Assembly (NCBI GenBank): GCA_015295945.1
Contig: DVED01000197.1
Coordinates: 1-53,280 of the forward strand
Source: Oscillatoriales cyanobacterium M59_W2019_021
Lineage (GTDB): Bacteria; Cyanobacteriota; Cyanobacteriia; Cyanobacteriales; Geitlerinemataceae
Length of the DNA stretch: 53,280 bases
Direction of reading: 5' to 3'
Under the pieces are notes generated by a model that made no database searches, had not been told where the DNA came from, and was given only the letters and a program-made list of their open reading frames with translations. The position numbers were made by a program, and so were the translations under genes. Below are positions 44,386 to 52,754 of the stretch, piece after piece (the first letter of the stretch is position 1; the number at the start of each line of letters is the position of its first letter).

Positions 44386-44838
44386 ATGGGTCAACGTACC
44401 GTTAAAACCTGGGTAGGAACTGCGGCGATCGTCGCGTTGGCGATCGGACTGGGAACGGGTTGCACTCGCCGCAACACCGAGACCCCAACCGAAGTGCAGA
44501 ATGCCGAGTCGGTCGATCCCATCACAGCCTACGCCCGATCGGTACTGGATATCGAACCCATCCGCCAACAAGCTTACGAGCAAATTGTTGCAGAGACAGC
44601 GGAGTCCTCGCAACCTCCTGCCGTGGTCTGTAGCGATCGCGATACCATCCTGCCCTTACGCGGCGAAGTCAAAAAAATTGCCGTCGAATACTGCAACCAA
44701 GCTAAGGCAATCGCTGAAGAAAATGGGATCGACGCCCCACAATTTAACAAGCTCGCTCAACAATTAGAAAGCGATCCCATGCTCAAAGAAGCGATTAAAG
44801 CCGAATTGTTGGAACTGCAACAACCTAATGGACGGTAA
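44386..44838 (+). CDS. DUF4168-like lipoprotein
   Basis: 150 residues from ATG 44386 (the frame is open 16 codons further upstream). N-terminal signal GTAAIVALAIGLGTGC with a lipobox ending LGTGC, so a lipid-anchored periplasmic protein. The mature part (ITAYARSVLDIEPIRQQAYEQIV; FNKLAQQLESDPMLKEAIKAELLEL) has the helical layout of the DUF4168 family common in cyanobacteria. Two Cys residues in AVVCSDRDTIL and AVEYCNQAK could pair. Function unknown. Divergent from the CpcT-like gene with 74 bp between starts. Confidence 0.75.
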   Translation: MGQRTVKTWVGTAAIVALAIGLGTGCTRRNTETPTEVQNAESVDPITAYARSVLDIEPIRQQAYEQIVAETAESSQPPAVVCSDRDTILPLRGEVKKIAVEYCNQAKAIAEENGIDAPQFNKLAQQLESDPMLKEAIKAELLELQQPNGR

Positions 44839-44864
44839 TGGGTAATGGGTTGCCGCTCTCCGAA

Positions 44865-45665
44865 CTATACCCGTCCGTACCGAGCGATCGCATAGCGACT
44901 CGGCAAGAGTATCGCCGCTTCTGGGTTTTCCCCCCTGCTTAACCACGCCCACAGTTGATCCCCAAAGGAGAAGTGCCACCACTCGCTGGGATGTTGCTGG
45001 AAATGCGCTGATCGCATTACCGTTGCCAAAATTTGGCGGCAGGCGTGATAGTTCTTGCCTCTATCATCGCGACTGTTGGCAAAGTAATCGGGATGGGAAC
45101 GGGGAGAAATTTCATCGATGGGCGATCCCATGTCGATCGCCCGATTTTCGGAATCTACCAAGGTAACATCGATCGCCGCTCCGGTACTGTGGGGCGGTGG
45201 CGTTGCCGGATCGAGGCTGGGAACCGCCCAAAATTGATGCACCCGCTCTTGGAAGGTTTGCCGCTGTTCGAGGGTTAATGCCGTTGGCGAGAGTCCTGCG
45301 GCAGCAACGAGTTCGTGAAAGCTGTAGTCCACCATAAACTGCTGCACCTCGACGGGACGATAGGCGTCGAAAATTTGGATGCGCCAACCCGGATGGTGCT
45401 GTTGTAGGTAGGTTTGAGCGGTGAGGAGGCGATCGAGAACCCCTTGGCGGAGGAAAAAGGGCGATCGATCGCCGTAAGGCGCACCCAGTTTCTCGTACGG
45501 ATGGGGAGACTCGACGGCAAACCGATCCAGGGGAATGGGAACGAGCGGTTCCCCGCATTCGGCAATGGGAATTTGTTGGTAGGGTTTCAACAAGAATTTT
45601 GAGAGTTCGTTTTTTGCCACTCGCCAAAGCGCGATCGATCCGAGAATATCAAGATTTGTTACCAC
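44865..45665 (-). CDS. D-alanyl-D-alanine dipeptidase (VanX/DdpX, M15D)
   Basis: Zinc dipeptidase that hydrolyses D-Ala-D-Ala, here most likely for murein turnover, not vancomycin resistance. Visible motifs: IFDAYRPVEVQQFM (substrate Arg), the zinc ligands in HSTGAAIDVTL (His, Asp), and SEWWHFSFGD (catalytic Glu and the third zinc ligand His). Family start is near LLKPYQQIPIAECGEPLVPIPLDRF. No ATG fits; GTG codons at 45773, 45665 and 45620 are possible and I chose 45665, because 45773 would run up against the tRNA gene. Length about 250-266 residues fits VanX-like enzymes of cyanobacteria. Confidence 0.87.
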   Translation of the reverse strand: MVTNLDILGSIALWRVAKNELSKFLLKPYQQIPIAECGEPLVPIPLDRFAVESPHPYEKLGAPYGDRSPFFLRQGVLDRLLTAQTYLQQHHPGWRIQIFDAYRPVEVQQFMVDYSFHELVAAAGLSPTALTLEQRQTFQERVHQFWAVPSLDPATPPPHSTGAAIDVTLVDSENRAIDMGSPIDEISPRSHPDYFANSRDDRGKNYHACRQILATVMRSAHFQQHPSEWWHFSFGDQLWAWLSRGENPEAAILLPSRYAIARYGRV

Positions 45666-45783
45666 TTTCTCAGGTATGAGGTGGATTTTTTTTGGGAAAG
45701 GGAATGTAAGAGTTGCCAAAATGCGCCAATAATGGTGAAATAGATAGACGGTGCTGCGATCGTCGCAGTCCACCGCAGTCTGA

Positions 45784-46096
45784 GGGGGCGTGGCGGAATG
45801 GTAGACGCTACGGACTTAGACAAAACTGAGCCTTAAGGGAGAAATCCTTTAAGTGACCGCTCTCAAATTCAGGGAAACCTAAATCCGCCGAGCGGACAAG
45901 GCAATCCTGAGCCAAGCTGGAGCCATAGTTCCAGAAGGTGCAGAGACTCGACGGGAGCTACCCTAACGTCTAGCCGAGGGTAAAGGGAGAGTCCAATTCT
46001 CAAAGCTTCGCGCGTCGAGGCAGCAGCGAAAGTTGCAAGAGGATGAAAATCCGTTGACTGGTGACAGTCGTGAGGGTTCAAGTCCCTCCGCCCCCA
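45784..46096 (+). tRNA. trnL-UAA: tRNA-Leu(UAA), interrupted by a group I intron
   Basis: Exon 1 45784-45817 (GGGGGCGTGGCGGAATGG...CGGACTT), exon 2 46046-46096 (AAAATCCG...CCTCCGCCCCCA); spliced length 85 nt. The acceptor stem GGGGGCG/CGCCCCC pairs perfectly, with discriminator A at 46096 and CCA not encoded. The anticodon loop after splicing is CTTAAAA with anticodon TAA. The T-loop is GGTTCAAGTCC. The long variable arm (TGACTGGTGACAGTCG) is expected for class II tRNA-Leu. Confidence 0.97.
45818..46045 (+). ncRNA. Group I intron in tRNA-Leu(UAA)
   Basis: A 228-nt intron between anticodon bases U34 and A35, the ancestral cyanobacterial/plastid position. Conserved core elements are readable: P near 45866-45885 (AATTCAGGGAAACCTAAATC), Q at 45901-45916 (GCAATCCTGAGCCAAG), R at 45938-45963 (GTGCAGAGACTCGACGGGAG) and S near 45985-45996 (GGGAGAGTCC). 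The last base is the conserved G (46045), and the upstream exon ends in U. No homing endonuclease frame fits. Self-splicing is expected. Confidence 0.95.
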
Positions 46097-46248
46097 TAAA
46101 CTTAACAAATTTGCAGTCTGAGTAAGCAAACTGAAAGAATTGTTGAGTGTTATGTAGACCCCCTTTTTCGTAGGGAAAATAACAGTTACAGTATGAATGT
46201 TAAGGAATAATTAAAAATCATTCCTGGCAAAGTGGGTACGGAGGTTAC

Positions 46249-46476
46249 ATGACACCTATAATGCTGCGTCAGCTCTGGTCGTTAATTGAGACCACCCAAG
46301 CTAATCTACTATTGGCTCTCGATGATGCCACTTTGGTTCAATGGCTGACCAAACAATTCAAACAAGACCGAGCGTTGAATCGAGACGAACTCGACAGCCT
46401 AAACGATTACATCAGTATGAAAGCGCCGTTAATTCGGGACTTAGCTCAACAGCGAGTCGTTACCGATCGCTTTTAG
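46249..46476 (+). CDS. Conserved small cyanobacterial protein (75 residues)
   Basis: MTPIMLRQLWSLIETTQANL followed by LLALDDATLVQWLTKQF and ELDSLNDYISMKAPLIRDLA. Helical, soluble, no known domain. A strong ribosome site GGAGG sits 4 nt before the ATG, and the composition is that of a real gene. 152 bp behind the tRNA. I recognise the style of a small cyanobacteria-only family, but no function is known. Confidence 0.75.
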   Translation: MTPIMLRQLWSLIETTQANLLLALDDATLVQWLTKQFKQDRALNRDELDSLNDYISMKAPLIRDLAQQRVVTDRF

Positions 46477-46582
46477 GCGCGATCGATCGCCAATTCCAAA
46501 CAACTTTACATCCTTAACACTAAAATCGATTTCCCGTCCATATCCCATCGCGCAGTGCGATCCGCGACCCGGGGAATGGGAA

Positions 46583-47362
46583 CTAATCGTTTAGAGCTAA
46601 CACCGCTCGATACAATCCATCCATCGTGTATTCCGTTGCCTCGGCGTCCACCCGTCCCAATAACTGCCGACAAGTTTGGGAAGTCTGAGGACCGATGGAG
46701 GCGACGCAGACCCCCTCCCAAGATAAACCTCGGGTTTGGAGGATCTGACAAAAATTCTTCACCGTTTTGGAACTGGCAAAGGTGACGATATCCACTGCTT
46801 GTCTCCCAAGTGCATCTACAGTTTCCGGCGGAATGGTTTGCGGACAATGCGACTCGTAAGCCGCCACTTCGACAACCTTCGCGCCGCGTTCGGCAAGCTG
46901 CTTGACTAACACTTCGCGTCCCCCGGTTTCAACTCGGGGGAAAAGAATTTGACAACCCGCCACCGATTCGGGGAAATGTTCCACCAGCGCATCCGCCACG
47001 AAATCCGGGGGAATGAAATCCGGCTCGATCCCTCGTTTTTTGAGGATTTGGGCGGTTTTTTTGCCAACGACGGCGATTTTAACGTTTGTTAGGTGTTGGC
47101 GGTCTTTTCCCCGCACCAGGAGGCGCTCGCAGAAGGAATTGACGCCGTTTGCCGAGGTGAGAATCAGCCAGTCGAACTCGTCGAGGCGATCAATACTATC
47201 GTCGAGGGGTTGCCAACTCGACGGCGGTCCGATTTCCAATGCCGGGAGGGAGAGAACCTTCGCACCATCTTGGGTGAGGCGATCACTAAATTCGCTCGAT
47301 TGCTCGGTCGATCGAGTGACGAGAATGGTTTTTCCGGTGAGGGGTCTTTTATCCGTGGTCAT
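46583..47362 (-). CDS. hemD: Uroporphyrinogen-III synthase
   Basis: Cyclises hydroxymethylbilane to uroporphyrinogen III, the branch point to heme, chlorophyll, siroheme and cobalamin. 259 residues from MTTDKRPLTGKTILVTRS (a longer frame from 47410 is spacer read-through). HEM4 fold motifs: TRSTEQSSEFSDRL, DWLILTSANGVNSFCERL, VAVVGKKTAQILKKRG (KIAVVGKKT), FPRVETGGREVL, AAYES, VDIVTFASSKTVKNFCQIL and CVASIGPQTSQTCRQLL. Siroheme for NirA depends on this pathway, though the genes are far apart. Confidence 0.94.
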   Translation of the reverse strand: MTTDKRPLTGKTILVTRSTEQSSEFSDRLTQDGAKVLSLPALEIGPPSSWQPLDDSIDRLDEFDWLILTSANGVNSFCERLLVRGKDRQHLTNVKIAVVGKKTAQILKKRGIEPDFIPPDFVADALVEHFPESVAGCQILFPRVETGGREVLVKQLAERGAKVVEVAAYESHCPQTIPPETVDALGRQAVDIVTFASSKTVKNFCQILQTRGLSWEGVCVASIGPQTSQTCRQLLGRVDAEATEYTMDGLYRAVLALND

Positions 47363-47449
47363 GGGTCGTTCGCGAGTTGCGCTTTGGCGGTTTTCTTCTC
47401 CCACCATCATCCCATGCTGGCTGAAGTCACGTAATCTTGTTGCCGTTGT

Positions 47450-47911
47450 CTACTGACCGAATTCGGCTTGCAATTCCTCATCATTATCGTCAGCAATAGT
47501 TGCCACGATGGTAATGGCTCTCGATAGCTCTGACGGACTGAGGTCGGAGATCGATCGAGATGCCACCACCACCACCTCATTGTTCGCGATCCCAAACCGA
47601 GATTCCAAGGTACTCGACCAATTCATTTCCAACAGTCGGCGCATTAAGTCTCCTTCGTTCTTGGCAGGCAACTTCAGTACCGGAGACCACACCATCAGCG
47701 TGTCTTCTTCCGTTGTCCCCGTCAATTGCACGAAAACTTGGACGCTACCGTATTCAAATTTCCAAACGTGACCCGCCTCGCTATGTCCCACCATCGCCTT
47801 CTGGTCTTCAGCCAAACTGGCGATCACGAGTTCGACTTCCCGAACGTAGTCAATTTCGTTTTGGTCGTTGGTTAATGTATCGAGGGATTGGTTTTCTCGA
47901 TTGATCGTCAT
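47450..47911 (-). CDS. YbjN-like protein
   Basis: 153 residues resembling the YbjN/CesT-like chaperone fold found widely in cyanobacteria: VWKFEYGSVQVFVQL, TLMVWSPVLKLPAKNEGDLMRRLLEMNWSSTLESRFGIANNEVVVVASR, LSPSELSRAITIVATIADDNDEEL. The order beta-sheet, NEGDLMRRLLEMN helix, then NEVVVVASR is diagnostic. Soluble. Members bind partner proteins in regulation or secretion, and the partner here is unknown. Confidence 0.8.
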   Translation of the reverse strand: MTINRENQSLDTLTNDQNEIDYVREVELVIASLAEDQKAMVGHSEAGHVWKFEYGSVQVFVQLTGTTEEDTLMVWSPVLKLPAKNEGDLMRRLLEMNWSSTLESRFGIANNEVVVVASRSISDLSPSELSRAITIVATIADDNDEELQAEFGQ

Positions 47912-47989
47912 AAAACTTTCTACTGATTTATCTGGGACTATCCAGCATCACTCTAGCGCTTCTGGGAACCCAATGACCAGTAGTAATTT

Positions 47990-48090
47990 GGAGTTGGGAG
48001 TTTGGGGTTTGGGGTTGGGAATGGGTAATTGGCAAACATCTGCTCCCCCTGCCTCCCCTGCCTCCCCTGCCTCCCCTGCTCCCCCGGCTT
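47990..48090. repeat. Mixed spacer repeats
   Basis: GTTTGGGG-type units (47991-48020) followed by four CCCCTGCCTC units (48045-48082). The same two families, in the same order, occur at 27243-27310 and 39653-39760. Non-coding on inspection. Confidence 0.8.
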
Positions 48091-48137
48091 TCTTCCTCCT
48101 CACCCTCATCTCCCTCCGCTCCCCCATATCCCTCAAA

Positions 48138-49196
48138 TTACGGTTTTCGTGCCACCCAGTATTTGCTCATAAAGTGGTTTTCTGTCGCAATCTCCGCAAA
48201 CCCCGCATTTTCCAACCGTGCAACCAAATCGTCGGTGATGTAGTGGCGGTGATAGGGTTCGTGGAACATGGCGGAGAAGTTTTCCATAAACGGCTCGAAT
48301 TCCGGCAAGTCGAAGACCTGAATCGAGTCGCAGATGACGAAAGTTCCTCCCGGTTGCAGCACCCGATAGCACTCTTCCATTACTCGCTGGCGCACCTCTG
48401 GCGGCAGTTCGTGGAAGGTAAACACGCAGGTGACGCCGTGGAAATAATTATCCTGATACGGCAAGTTTTCCGCATTGGCTTGGCACAGTTGCGGCAGTTC
48501 TCCGGGCAACTCCGACAGCAGTTGGTTCGCCTTCCGCAAATAGGCAGGCGACAAGTCCATCCCATAGAGCGAAGCTTTCGGCAACGCACCGCGAATTTGT
48601 CGCAGCGTCCGTCCCGTTCCCGTCGCCACGTCCAGTACCCGAATTTGACGGGGAGGAACGTCGGCAAAAGCATCGCTTAATCCCCGTTTCAGCGGCGCTA
48701 AAATCCGGCGGCGCATGGGGTCGGCTCCACCGTTAAACAAAAGCTCGACCTGTAAATCGTAAAGACTCGCCGACTCGTCGCTGAGATAGCCGTCGGTTTG
48801 ATGGTGGAAGTTTTGGACGTAGTAGCTGGGATAGCCTTCGGTGTCGATGTCGGGGGAGAATTCTTGGTACTGTTTTCGGCTGACGCGATCCCAAATTTTA
48901 GGCAAATCCAGCCACACGAGGGGGTAGTAGCGGAAGAAGTCTTCCCAGGGGTGATCGAAGAGCAAACTAGCGGGATACACGCCGTTTTCGGCATCCTGCC
49001 AGTCGGTTTCTAGCAACTCATCCAATCTTTGCTGTCCCTTTTGCAGCAATTCGGGGGAGATGGGTTGGGTTTTGACCTCTCTCGGGGGAGCGATGAGTTT
49101 GGCGAGTCTGGCGCTGAGGGTTTTGTGGGTAAAGCCGAAGTAGCTTTTGCCTTGTTGGAAGGTTTGATAGGCGAGTTTTGTCAGGGTATCGGTCAT
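48138..49196 (-). CDS. Class I SAM-dependent methyltransferase
   Basis: 352 residues from MTDTLTKLAYQTFQQGKSYFG. The Rossmann methyltransferase core starts at about residue 180: IRVLDVATGTGRTLRQI (motif I), LYGMDLSPAYLRKA (acidic end of beta 2), NAENLPYQDNYFHGVTCVFTFHELP (motif II/III) and VMEECYRVLQPGGTFVICD. The N-terminal 170 residues are a cyanobacteria-specific extension (DNA position 48670-49196) containing PWEDFFRYYPLVWLDLPKIWDRV. Likely a small-molecule or lipid/quinone methyltransferase; the substrate cannot be told from sequence. Confidence 0.88.
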   Translation of the reverse strand: MTDTLTKLAYQTFQQGKSYFGFTHKTLSARLAKLIAPPREVKTQPISPELLQKGQQRLDELLETDWQDAENGVYPASLLFDHPWEDFFRYYPLVWLDLPKIWDRVSRKQYQEFSPDIDTEGYPSYYVQNFHHQTDGYLSDESASLYDLQVELLFNGGADPMRRRILAPLKRGLSDAFADVPPRQIRVLDVATGTGRTLRQIRGALPKASLYGMDLSPAYLRKANQLLSELPGELPQLCQANAENLPYQDNYFHGVTCVFTFHELPPEVRQRVMEECYRVLQPGGTFVICDSIQVFDLPEFEPFMENFSAMFHEPYHRHYITDDLVARLENAGFAEIATENHFMSKYWVARKP

Positions 49197-49285
49197 GGAG
49201 ATTTCGGATACGTATCGAGGGTTTGAGTCCAAATATTAACAAATGTAACGCAGACCTTCTCCGCTGGGAAGGGTGAGAACCCATC

Positions 49286-50284
49286 TTATGGGAGAGCTGG
49301 ATTCCAAAAGGCTAAAATCGTTGCCCATGTTTTCCCATTATTAGAATCGATTACTGGAAGAATCTCAACAGAATAATAAGGTTTATCATTGACAAGAACT
49401 TGATAAATTTTTCCGTCTTCATGTAATAAGCTAGGTTTTGCTTCTTCAATCCTATGATTTTGGTTTAAAATCTTAGATTTAACAAAATCGTTATAAATTG
49501 TGGTTGGATCGAAACTTTCCGAATCTTGGACTTGGAAAAGGACGATGATTTTTTCGGGTTTTGGTCGATCGCTCGTATCGAATAAATAGTCTTTATAATT
49601 TTTAGCAAAAGCGAGAAATCCCAAGATTGCATCAGTATCGGAAGAAACCGAACCCTCCACTGATTCTATATTATCTTTTAAATTCTCTTCTATATTTTCT
49701 GAAGCAACTTCTATCTCTTGACGAATAGCTTCCTGTTTTTCTTCTTCTGTTTGTGAGGTGGTTTCTATCTTTTGTTTAATTCTTTGTTTAGGAGGAACGG
49801 GTGGAGTTGGTGTTTCTAAGTTTGGGGTGGACGATCGATCGGAAATCAATTCTTTTTGAGGCGTTGTTTGTTCGGTTTCGTCGGGTTCTCTTTGCAGATT
49901 GCTAGATTCTTCGATCGCCTCTTCTGTTTCTTTTACAGACTCAACATTTTCAACAGGTTCGACAAATTCTTCCTGTTGCTCTGGAAACGACGATCGATCT
50001 CGAAAAGCCAATCGATCACGCCATACCACTCGATCGATCGATGGCTCTTCTGGTTCGGGTGGCGATTCTACCTTCGGTTCCGGTTCTGGCGGTTTTGTCG
50101 CGACATCGATTTTAGGTGCAGCCGGAAGCTCGGTAATGGGAACGGCAGCCAAAGTGTCCGGTTTCGGCGGTTTCTTTTCGGCAGCCAACGGCAGAACCAA
50201 GAGCAAACCGTGAAGGCAAACGGAGGCGAGGAGGGTTGACCCACTCCGAACTCGCCATGCAAGGGGAAGTTTTATCCAGTTCAT
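49286..50284 (-). CDS. TonB-like membrane-anchored protein
   Basis: 332 residues. N-terminal anchor GSTLLASVCLHGLLLVLPLAA (residues 15-35, the His in the helix recalls TonB/ExbB partners), a Pro/Glu-rich periplasmic spanner (PPEPEPKVESPPEPEEPS and on to about 230), and a compact C-terminal domain (230-332: YKDYLFDTSDRPKPEKIIVLFQVQDSESFDPTTIYNDF ... GKIYQVLVNDKPYYSVEILPV). The layout fits energy-transducing TonB-type proteins of cyanobacteria, but the C-terminal domain is not the classical TonB_C. No ExbB/ExbD genes nearby. Confidence 0.7.
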   Translation of the reverse strand: MNWIKLPLAWRVRSGSTLLASVCLHGLLLVLPLAAEKKPPKPDTLAAVPITELPAAPKIDVATKPPEPEPKVESPPEPEEPSIDRVVWRDRLAFRDRSSFPEQQEEFVEPVENVESVKETEEAIEESSNLQREPDETEQTTPQKELISDRSSTPNLETPTPPVPPKQRIKQKIETTSQTEEEKQEAIRQEIEVASENIEENLKDNIESVEGSVSSDTDAILGFLAFAKNYKDYLFDTSDRPKPEKIIVLFQVQDSESFDPTTIYNDFVKSKILNQNHRIEEAKPSLLHEDGKIYQVLVNDKPYYSVEILPVIDSNNGKTWATILAFWNPALP

Positions 50285-50705
50285 GGATCTTGAGGCAGGA
50301 ATAGAGCGAATTCAGTCTGAGGGACAGAACTGATGACATCTAACTATACGCGAACCCTGAGTCAAACTACTCATGGGGTGGAGATCGCCACTCCTCAAAA
50401 CACACCAGTCCCTAGTATAGGTGACGTTCGCCGCACTGGAGTGGTTGCCCGGTTTTCCAGACCTCTAACCCCACAACCGAGACTTCGAGTTCCGCAAAAC
50501 GGCTGCTGCCATAGAGTCCCCTGTAAGCCGTCGCCATCGCGTACGGTTAACTCGACGGAACTCTCGCGTCAACCGTACCCTGTCACCGAAATCGATCAAG
50601 CGATCCCGAACTTCCTCGGGGTTTCCTAGCATTCAGAGAGCGTCCCAGTTACAATAGAATTATTGCAAGATCGAATGAATTGGGACTGAGTTCAACGGCT
50701 AATCT
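50285..50705. other. Divergent spacer (421 bp)
   Basis: Between the TonB-like and 82-residue genes. It holds one 98-codon plus-strand frame (50333-50629, listed separately) and an inverted repeat GTACGGTT / AACCGTAC (50541-50548 and 50571-50578). No tRNA or known riboswitch recognised. The last 80 bp (TTACAATAGAATTATTGCAA) is AT-rich and probably carries the promoter of the next gene. Confidence 0.45.
50333..50629 (+). CDS. Uncertain ORF (98 residues)
   Basis: Begins MTSNYTRTLSQTTHGVEIAT and ends NFLGVS. Rich in Pro, Arg, Thr and Ser with no hydrophobic core, no family recognised and no clear ribosome site. Its codon use is less biased than neighbours. It may be a disordered small protein or non-coding RNA sequence. 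Confidence 0.25.
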   Translation: MTSNYTRTLSQTTHGVEIATPQNTPVPSIGDVRRTGVVARFSRPLTPQPRLRVPQNGCCHRVPCKPSPSRTVNSTELSRQPYPVTEIDQAIPNFLGVS

Positions 50706-50954
50706 ATGCTTCAGGACGCAAATACCATCCGCCATTACCAAAAAATTACCGACACCTTTGTCGAATTTTGGAATCGGGGTTACCGCTTTGACGATCTCAG
50801 AATGTATCTCGACGGCTACGTTGCGGCCCTTCGCAACTCCAACGCGATCGAATCCTATCTGATCAATCGACTCGAAGAAGAATCTTTCCGATTCCTATAC
50901 GATACCTCGAACTTTGCGGTTCCCGAGCCGCAACCGGAGACAGGGTATTATTAG
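50706..50954 (+). CDS. Conserved cyanobacterial protein (82 residues, DUF6761-like)
   Basis: MLQDANTIRHYQKITDTFVEFWNRGYRFDDLRMYLDGYVAALRN...NAIESYLINRLEEESFRFLYD then a Pro-rich tail ending PQPETGYY. The pattern RHYQ..T......WNRGYR.D.LR.YLDGY is strongly conserved among cyanobacteria (I associate it with DUF6761, not verified). All-helical, soluble, function unknown. Confidence 0.82.
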   Translation: MLQDANTIRHYQKITDTFVEFWNRGYRFDDLRMYLDGYVAALRNSNAIESYLINRLEEESFRFLYDTSNFAVPEPQPETGYY

Positions 50955-51001
50955 CTCAAAGCTTAAAAAGTTAATATTTTTTTCGGTTTTAAAACAGGCA
51001 A

Positions 51002-51187
51002 TTACTGACCGAATTCCTGTCGTGCTTGCTCGACAACTTCAGCAGTAATCTCATTAAATCCACCGTCTCTGGCAAATTGCTCGATTTTCTTGCGAGCCTG
51101 CCTTCTGACGAAAAAGGGGATATTTTTCAGAATGGCTTCGGCTTCTGCCGTCCATTGGAGTTCGCCGATGAAATCAGAGTTTGACAT
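51002..51187 (-). CDS. PCP_red-domain small protein (61 residues)
   Basis: Stand-alone copy of the short domain found at the C-terminus of ChlB-type protochlorophyllide reductase subunits: LQWTAEAEAILKNIPFFVRRQARKKIEQFARDGGFNEITAEVVEQARQEF. Pattern W...A...L..IP.FVR...R..IE..A...G...IT..VV..A is complete. Free-standing versions are common in cyanobacteria and have no known activity. ATG start. Confidence 0.87.
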   Translation of the reverse strand: MSNSDFIGELQWTAEAEAILKNIPFFVRRQARKKIEQFARDGGFNEITAEVVEQARQEFGQ

Positions 51188-51323
51188 GGATAGATCGAGT
51201 TAATTTCAAGGGTTTAGATGGTTCTATTGTAGGCGATACTCCTAGCCCTTTCGGGGCGGCTGCGCCAACGGAGTCGCTTCGAGATCGCCAAAACCCACTT
51301 ATGGGGGAAGAGTTCGGCATCGA

Positions 51324-51569
51324 CTAACCATCGGGATTCATCTGCTTGGAAATCCAGTTGATGGCTCCACTGGCGATCGCTCCGAGCATCAAAATCCCGA
51401 TCGCCGGATTGAAAACAGGCGTCCACAGGGTCAGCCACAAATCCAAACCCAGATCCACTCCGCTGGATTTCCCCGCGTACGCCACCATCAGCCACAGGAA
51501 GATGGCAATCAGAAAGAAGACATCAAAAACGAGGATGCGGTTGAGCCAAGTCAGGACTTTATCTTTCAT
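51324..51569 (-). CDS. Small two-helix membrane protein (81 residues)
   Basis: Two hydrophobic helices (VFDVFFLIAIFLWLMVAYA and FNPAIGILMLGAIASGAINWI) separated by a short loop GKSSGVDLGLDLWLTLWTPV. The length and arrangement recall a cyanobacterial family of small inner-membrane proteins with no known function. Lies 36 nt downstream of the permease gene on the same strand, so it may share its transcript. Confidence 0.75.
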   Translation of the reverse strand: MKDKVLTWLNRILVFDVFFLIAIFLWLMVAYAGKSSGVDLGLDLWLTLWTPVFNPAIGILMLGAIASGAINWISKQMNPDG

Positions 51570-51605
51570 ATCTACATTGAAATGTAATTTAGGTGGAAGG
51601 CTAAT

Positions 51606-52631
51606 TTAATACCGAATGCGCGGATCGACGTACGCATTGAGAACGTCGATCGCAATACTAGCAAAAACGACGATCGCCGCAAAAAAGACCACGATTCCCT
51701 GTACGGTAGGATAATCTCGCGAAGAAATCGCCTCGTACAACCGACTCGCCAAACCGGGCCAAGAAAACGTTACTTCCGTTAAAATCGCCCCCCCCAGGAG
51801 CGAAGCAAACGTCAACCCGAGAACGGTAATCACCGGAATCATCGCATTTTTCAGCGCGTGTGCTACCAGAATCCGACCCTCTTGAATACCTCTGGCTCTG
51901 GCAGCTTCCACGTAATCGCTACTGAGGGTTTGTTTGAGATTCACCCGCACGATGCGCTCGAAAATCCCACTAAGCAAAACTCCCAAGGTGAGACTGGGTA
52001 AGGCGAGATAGTGCAAAGCGGCAAAAAACTGGTTGAGATTCCCCGCCAAGAGGCTGTCGAGGGTGTAGAGTCCCGTGATCCCTTCAGGAGTGGGGAGCGT
52101 TAGGGGAAAGCGCGTTCCCAGGGGAAACCAGCGCAACTGCACCGCGAAAATCAGTTGTAACACCATGCCCATCCAAAACATGGGTACGGAATAGGTGATA
52201 ATGCCAAATAGGCGACCGCCAGCATCGATCGGCGTATTGGGACGAGATGCCGACAGCGAACCGATGGTAATCCCCACCACCACCGCTACTACCATGCTAC
52301 ATACCGCCAGTTCTGCCGTCGCCGGGAAGTGGTTGCCGATAATGTCCCACACATTCTGTCCGCGACTGGTTGCCGATTCCCCCAGGTTCAACTGCAACAA
52401 CTGACCCATATAGTTGAAATACTGCTCGAGCAACGAGCCGGATAATCCCAACTGTTCTCGCAATTCTTCTTTGAAGGCTTCTGGTGCTCGCGGTCCGAGG
52501 ATGGCATCGACGGGATCTCCGGGAGTGGCTCTCAGCAACAAAAAGACGGCGGTGGTAATCGTCCACAGCATCAACGGTGCCAGGAGCAGTCGGGAAACGA
52601 TGTAATATTGCAGCGCTTTCGAGCGAGACAT
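51606..52631 (-). CDS. Oligopeptide/dipeptide-type ABC transporter permease (DppB/OppB-like)
   Basis: 341-residue permease. It begins ALQYYIVSRLLLAPLMLWTITTAVFLLLRATPGDP (typical first helix and RxxPGDP), followed by the BPD_transp_1 domain with helices near 105-130, 140-165, 205-230, 260-290 and 310-335. The cytoplasmic EAA loop is YVEAARARGIQEGRILVAHALKNAMIPVITVLG. No second permease, ATPase or binding protein is in the window, so the partners lie elsewhere, which is common for cyanobacterial peptide transporters. Confidence 0.93.
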   Translation of the reverse strand: MSRSKALQYYIVSRLLLAPLMLWTITTAVFLLLRATPGDPVDAILGPRAPEAFKEELREQLGLSGSLLEQYFNYMGQLLQLNLGESATSRGQNVWDIIGNHFPATAELAVCSMVVAVVVGITIGSLSASRPNTPIDAGGRLFGIITYSVPMFWMGMVLQLIFAVQLRWFPLGTRFPLTLPTPEGITGLYTLDSLLAGNLNQFFAALHYLALPSLTLGVLLSGIFERIVRVNLKQTLSSDYVEAARARGIQEGRILVAHALKNAMIPVITVLGLTFASLLGGAILTEVTFSWPGLASRLYEAISSRDYPTVQGIVVFFAAIVVFASIAIDVLNAYVDPRIRY

Positions 52632-52722
52632 GGGAATTGGGCGATCGAGCTTCGGTTTTCAATCCTACAGCGATCGGGGATCGGTGGATAGGGGTTGGGG
52701 GTTCGGGGTTCGGGGTTCGGCG

Positions 52723-52754
52723 GTAGGGTGTGTTGAGGAACGAAACGCACCATT
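52723..52754. repeat. 32-bp dispersed repeat (inverted copy of 21360-21391)
   Basis: Begins GTAGGGTGTGTTGAGG and ends GCACCATT; exact reverse complement of 21360-21391. It lies upstream of the permease gene. Confidence 0.9.

Noticed and set aside
45869-46129. 86-residue minus-strand ORF (contains GRRDLNPH)
   Set aside because: It is the antisense of the tRNA-Leu exon and intron; the GRRDLNPH string is the usual false translation opposite a tRNA T-arm.
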